A stretch of DNA of 15,620 nucleotides from the NCBI GenBank assembly GCA_900553925.1, contig USFH01000031.1:1-15620 (forward strand). Direction: 5' to 3'. Made by a program: the position numbers and the translations under genes. Under the pieces are notes generated by a model. It had not been told where the DNA came from. It worked only from the letters and a program-made list of their open reading frames with translations, and ran no database searches. Below are positions 14,748 to 15,620 of this stretch, in pieces. Each line of letters starts with the position of its first letter. Within the stretch, counting starts at the first letter, position 1. Origin of the DNA: an uncultured Clostridium sp. Lineage in GTDB: Bacteria > Bacillota > Clostridia > Lachnospirales > Lachnospiraceae.

Positions 14748-15190
14748 GAATATTTACTCCAACGGGCAGAAGGAAGAAGCAAGCAGGCTTGGAGTAAAGT
14801 GTGGATATGAAGTATGTTTGCTCCAATGGCAAAACTGGAGGATGAAGCAGAGCTGGGGCAAAGAGATGGAAAACAGGATATTTGCTCCAACAGGCAGAAG
14901 GAAGAAGCAAGCTGAATTTGGGGAAAAGTTGAAAAAAAGAATATTTGCTCCAACAGGCAGAAGAGACAAGCAAGTTGAATTTGGGGGAAAAGTTGAAAAA
15001 AAGAATATTTGCTCTAACAGGCAGAAAAGAGAAGCAAGCTGGATTGGGGCAAAGAGATAGAAAACAGGATATTTACTCCAACAAAAAGAAAAGAAGAGAA
15101 AAACAGGTAGGAGTAACAAAGCAGAAAAAGAAGAATTGCTCCAACAAGAGAAATACATAACAAAAAGAAGATATCAGGAGGGAAATCAAC
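14748..15190 (+). repeat. Seven tandem imperfect 63-64 bp repeats with a conserved stem
   Basis: Units begin at 14748, 14812, 14876, 14939, 15003, 15067 and 15130. Each starts with GRATATTTRCTCCAAC or a close variant, continues with a purine-rich CAGGCAGAAG stretch, and most end with TTGGGGCAAA-like and GAAAAAA blocks. A partial unit (tail only) lies at about 14709-14747. Units 3 and 4 are the most alike; units 6 and 7 are decayed. Within each unit the first block can pair with the GGRGYAAA block about 26 nt later. The 511-bp gap between permease and ATPase holds nothing else. Reading frames across it are repeat artefacts, because the 63/64 period keeps changing frame. Confidence 0.9.
14753..14798 (+). 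other. Best stem-loop of the repeat array (unit 1)
   Basis: TTTACTCCAA (14753-14762) and TTGGAGTAAA (14789-14798) are perfect reverse complements, giving a 10-bp stem with a 26-nt loop. The equivalent stems are 14817-14825/14854-14862 in unit 2, 15008-15017/15044-15053 in unit 5 and 15073-15079/15110-15116 in unit 6. There is no T-run after the stems, so they are not ordinary terminators. Confidence 0.7.
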
Positions 15191-15620
15191 ATGGATATTG
15201 TAAAGATGGAACATGTCACAAAGATATATGGAAACGGAGACACACGGGTTTGGGCGCTCGATGATGTGAATCTGACCGTGCAAAAAGGAGAAAGTCTGGC
15301 AGTGGTCGGAGCATCCGGCTCCGGCAAGTCCACACTGCTGCATGTCATGGGCGGTGTCGACACGGTTACGAATGGAAAAGTAATCGTGGACGACCGGGAC
15401 ATCACAACATTGAAGGATGAGGAAATGTCGGTGTTTCGCCGGAGAAAAATCGGATTTGTATTTCAGTCATATCATCTGATCCCGGTTCTCACTGTGGAGG
15501 AGAATATTCAGATGCCGATTTTGTTAGATCACAAGAAACCGGATCGGGAATATATCGACCATATCATTGAGATGCTTGGTTTGAAAGACAGACGGAAGCA
15601 TTTGCCGAACCAGTTGTCCG
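15191..15620 (+). CDS. ABC transporter ATPase (MacB/LolD/BceA type), cut by the window edge
   Basis: The first 143 residues of an ATPase of the class that pairs with FtsX-type permeases. Visible are Walker A GASGSGKST (40-48), the Q-loop VFQSYHLIPVLTVEEN (90-105, Gln92) and LPNQLS, which leads straight into the expected signature motif outside the window. About 80-100 residues are missing at the right edge. ATG 15191 is preceded by AGGAGGG about 8 nt upstream, and the ribosome binding site lies in the place where the right arm of the last repeat unit would be. It is presumably the partner of the permease ending at 14679. The usual order in such operons is ATPase before permease, so the order is reversed here. 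No separate promoter is visible in the repeat region. Confidence 0.93.
   Translation, partial: MDIVKMEHVTKIYGNGDTRVWALDDVNLTVQKGESLAVVGASGSGKSTLLHVMGGVDTVTNGKVIVDDRDITTLKDEEMSVFRRRKIGFVFQSYHLIPVLTVEENIQMPILLDHKKPDREYIDHIIEMLGLKDRRKHLPNQLS

Noticed and set aside
14692..15060. A 122-codon plus-strand reading frame and a 134-codon minus-strand frame across the repeat array
   Set aside because: Both are made of repeat units read in shifting frames, are low in complexity, have no convincing ribosome binding site and resemble no protein family. The 63/64-bp period does not preserve a frame.
14748..15190. CRISPR array
   Set aside because: The whole 63-64 bp unit is repeated, with no unique spacers between short identical repeats, and there are no cas genes in the window.

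Overview
The window looks like a chromosomal segment of a low-to-moderate GC Firmicute, most likely a gut-type Clostridia/Lachnospiraceae. The reasons are AGGAGG-type ribosome binding sites, sigma-A-like promoters, U-tailed hairpin terminators, a Thr/Glu-rich lipoprotein linker and the gene families present. This placement is inferred from style only.

Layout. (1) 1-601: the C-terminal part of an AEC-type transporter, apparently broken by frameshifts. (2) 623-2658, plus strand: two adjacent arginine deiminase/amidinotransferase-superfamily enzymes, ended by a strong terminator. (3) 2743-5383, minus strand: a class III PLP aminotransferase followed by a MATE efflux pump. (4) 5384-5679: a divergent regulatory region. 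(5) 5680-9696, plus strand: a polar amino-acid ABC importer (lipoprotein, permease, ATPase), a third deiminase-family paralogue and a cytidylate-kinase-like protein, then a terminator. (6) 9839-10498: a GntR/FCD regulator. (7) 10639-12282: a RocB-like M20 deacylase. (8) 12457 to the right edge: an FtsX-type ABC permease and the start of its ATPase, separated by 511 bp that hold seven tandem 63-64 bp repeats.

Regions 2-7 read as one locus for uptake and breakdown of arginine or a related guanidino amino acid. The importer would bring in the substrate, RocB-like deacylase could trim an acylated or conjugated form, the three deiminase-family enzymes could act on the guanidino group, and the aminotransferase could deaminate the resulting ornithine- or GABA-like amine. 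No ornithine carbamoyltransferase or carbamate kinase is present, so this is not a standard arcABC cluster. Four copies of a TGTATACA-centred palindrome lie before the aminotransferase, the importer, the GntR gene and rocB. At three of these the site overlaps or abuts the promoter. This gives a local regulon, very probably controlled by the GntR protein and including itself.

The two most unusual elements are the set of three diverged deiminase-family paralogues, none of which has the EGGD motif, and the repeat array between the ABC permease and ATPase. In that array the two arms of an imperfect stem change together from unit to unit, which suggests selection on structure rather than on a protein.
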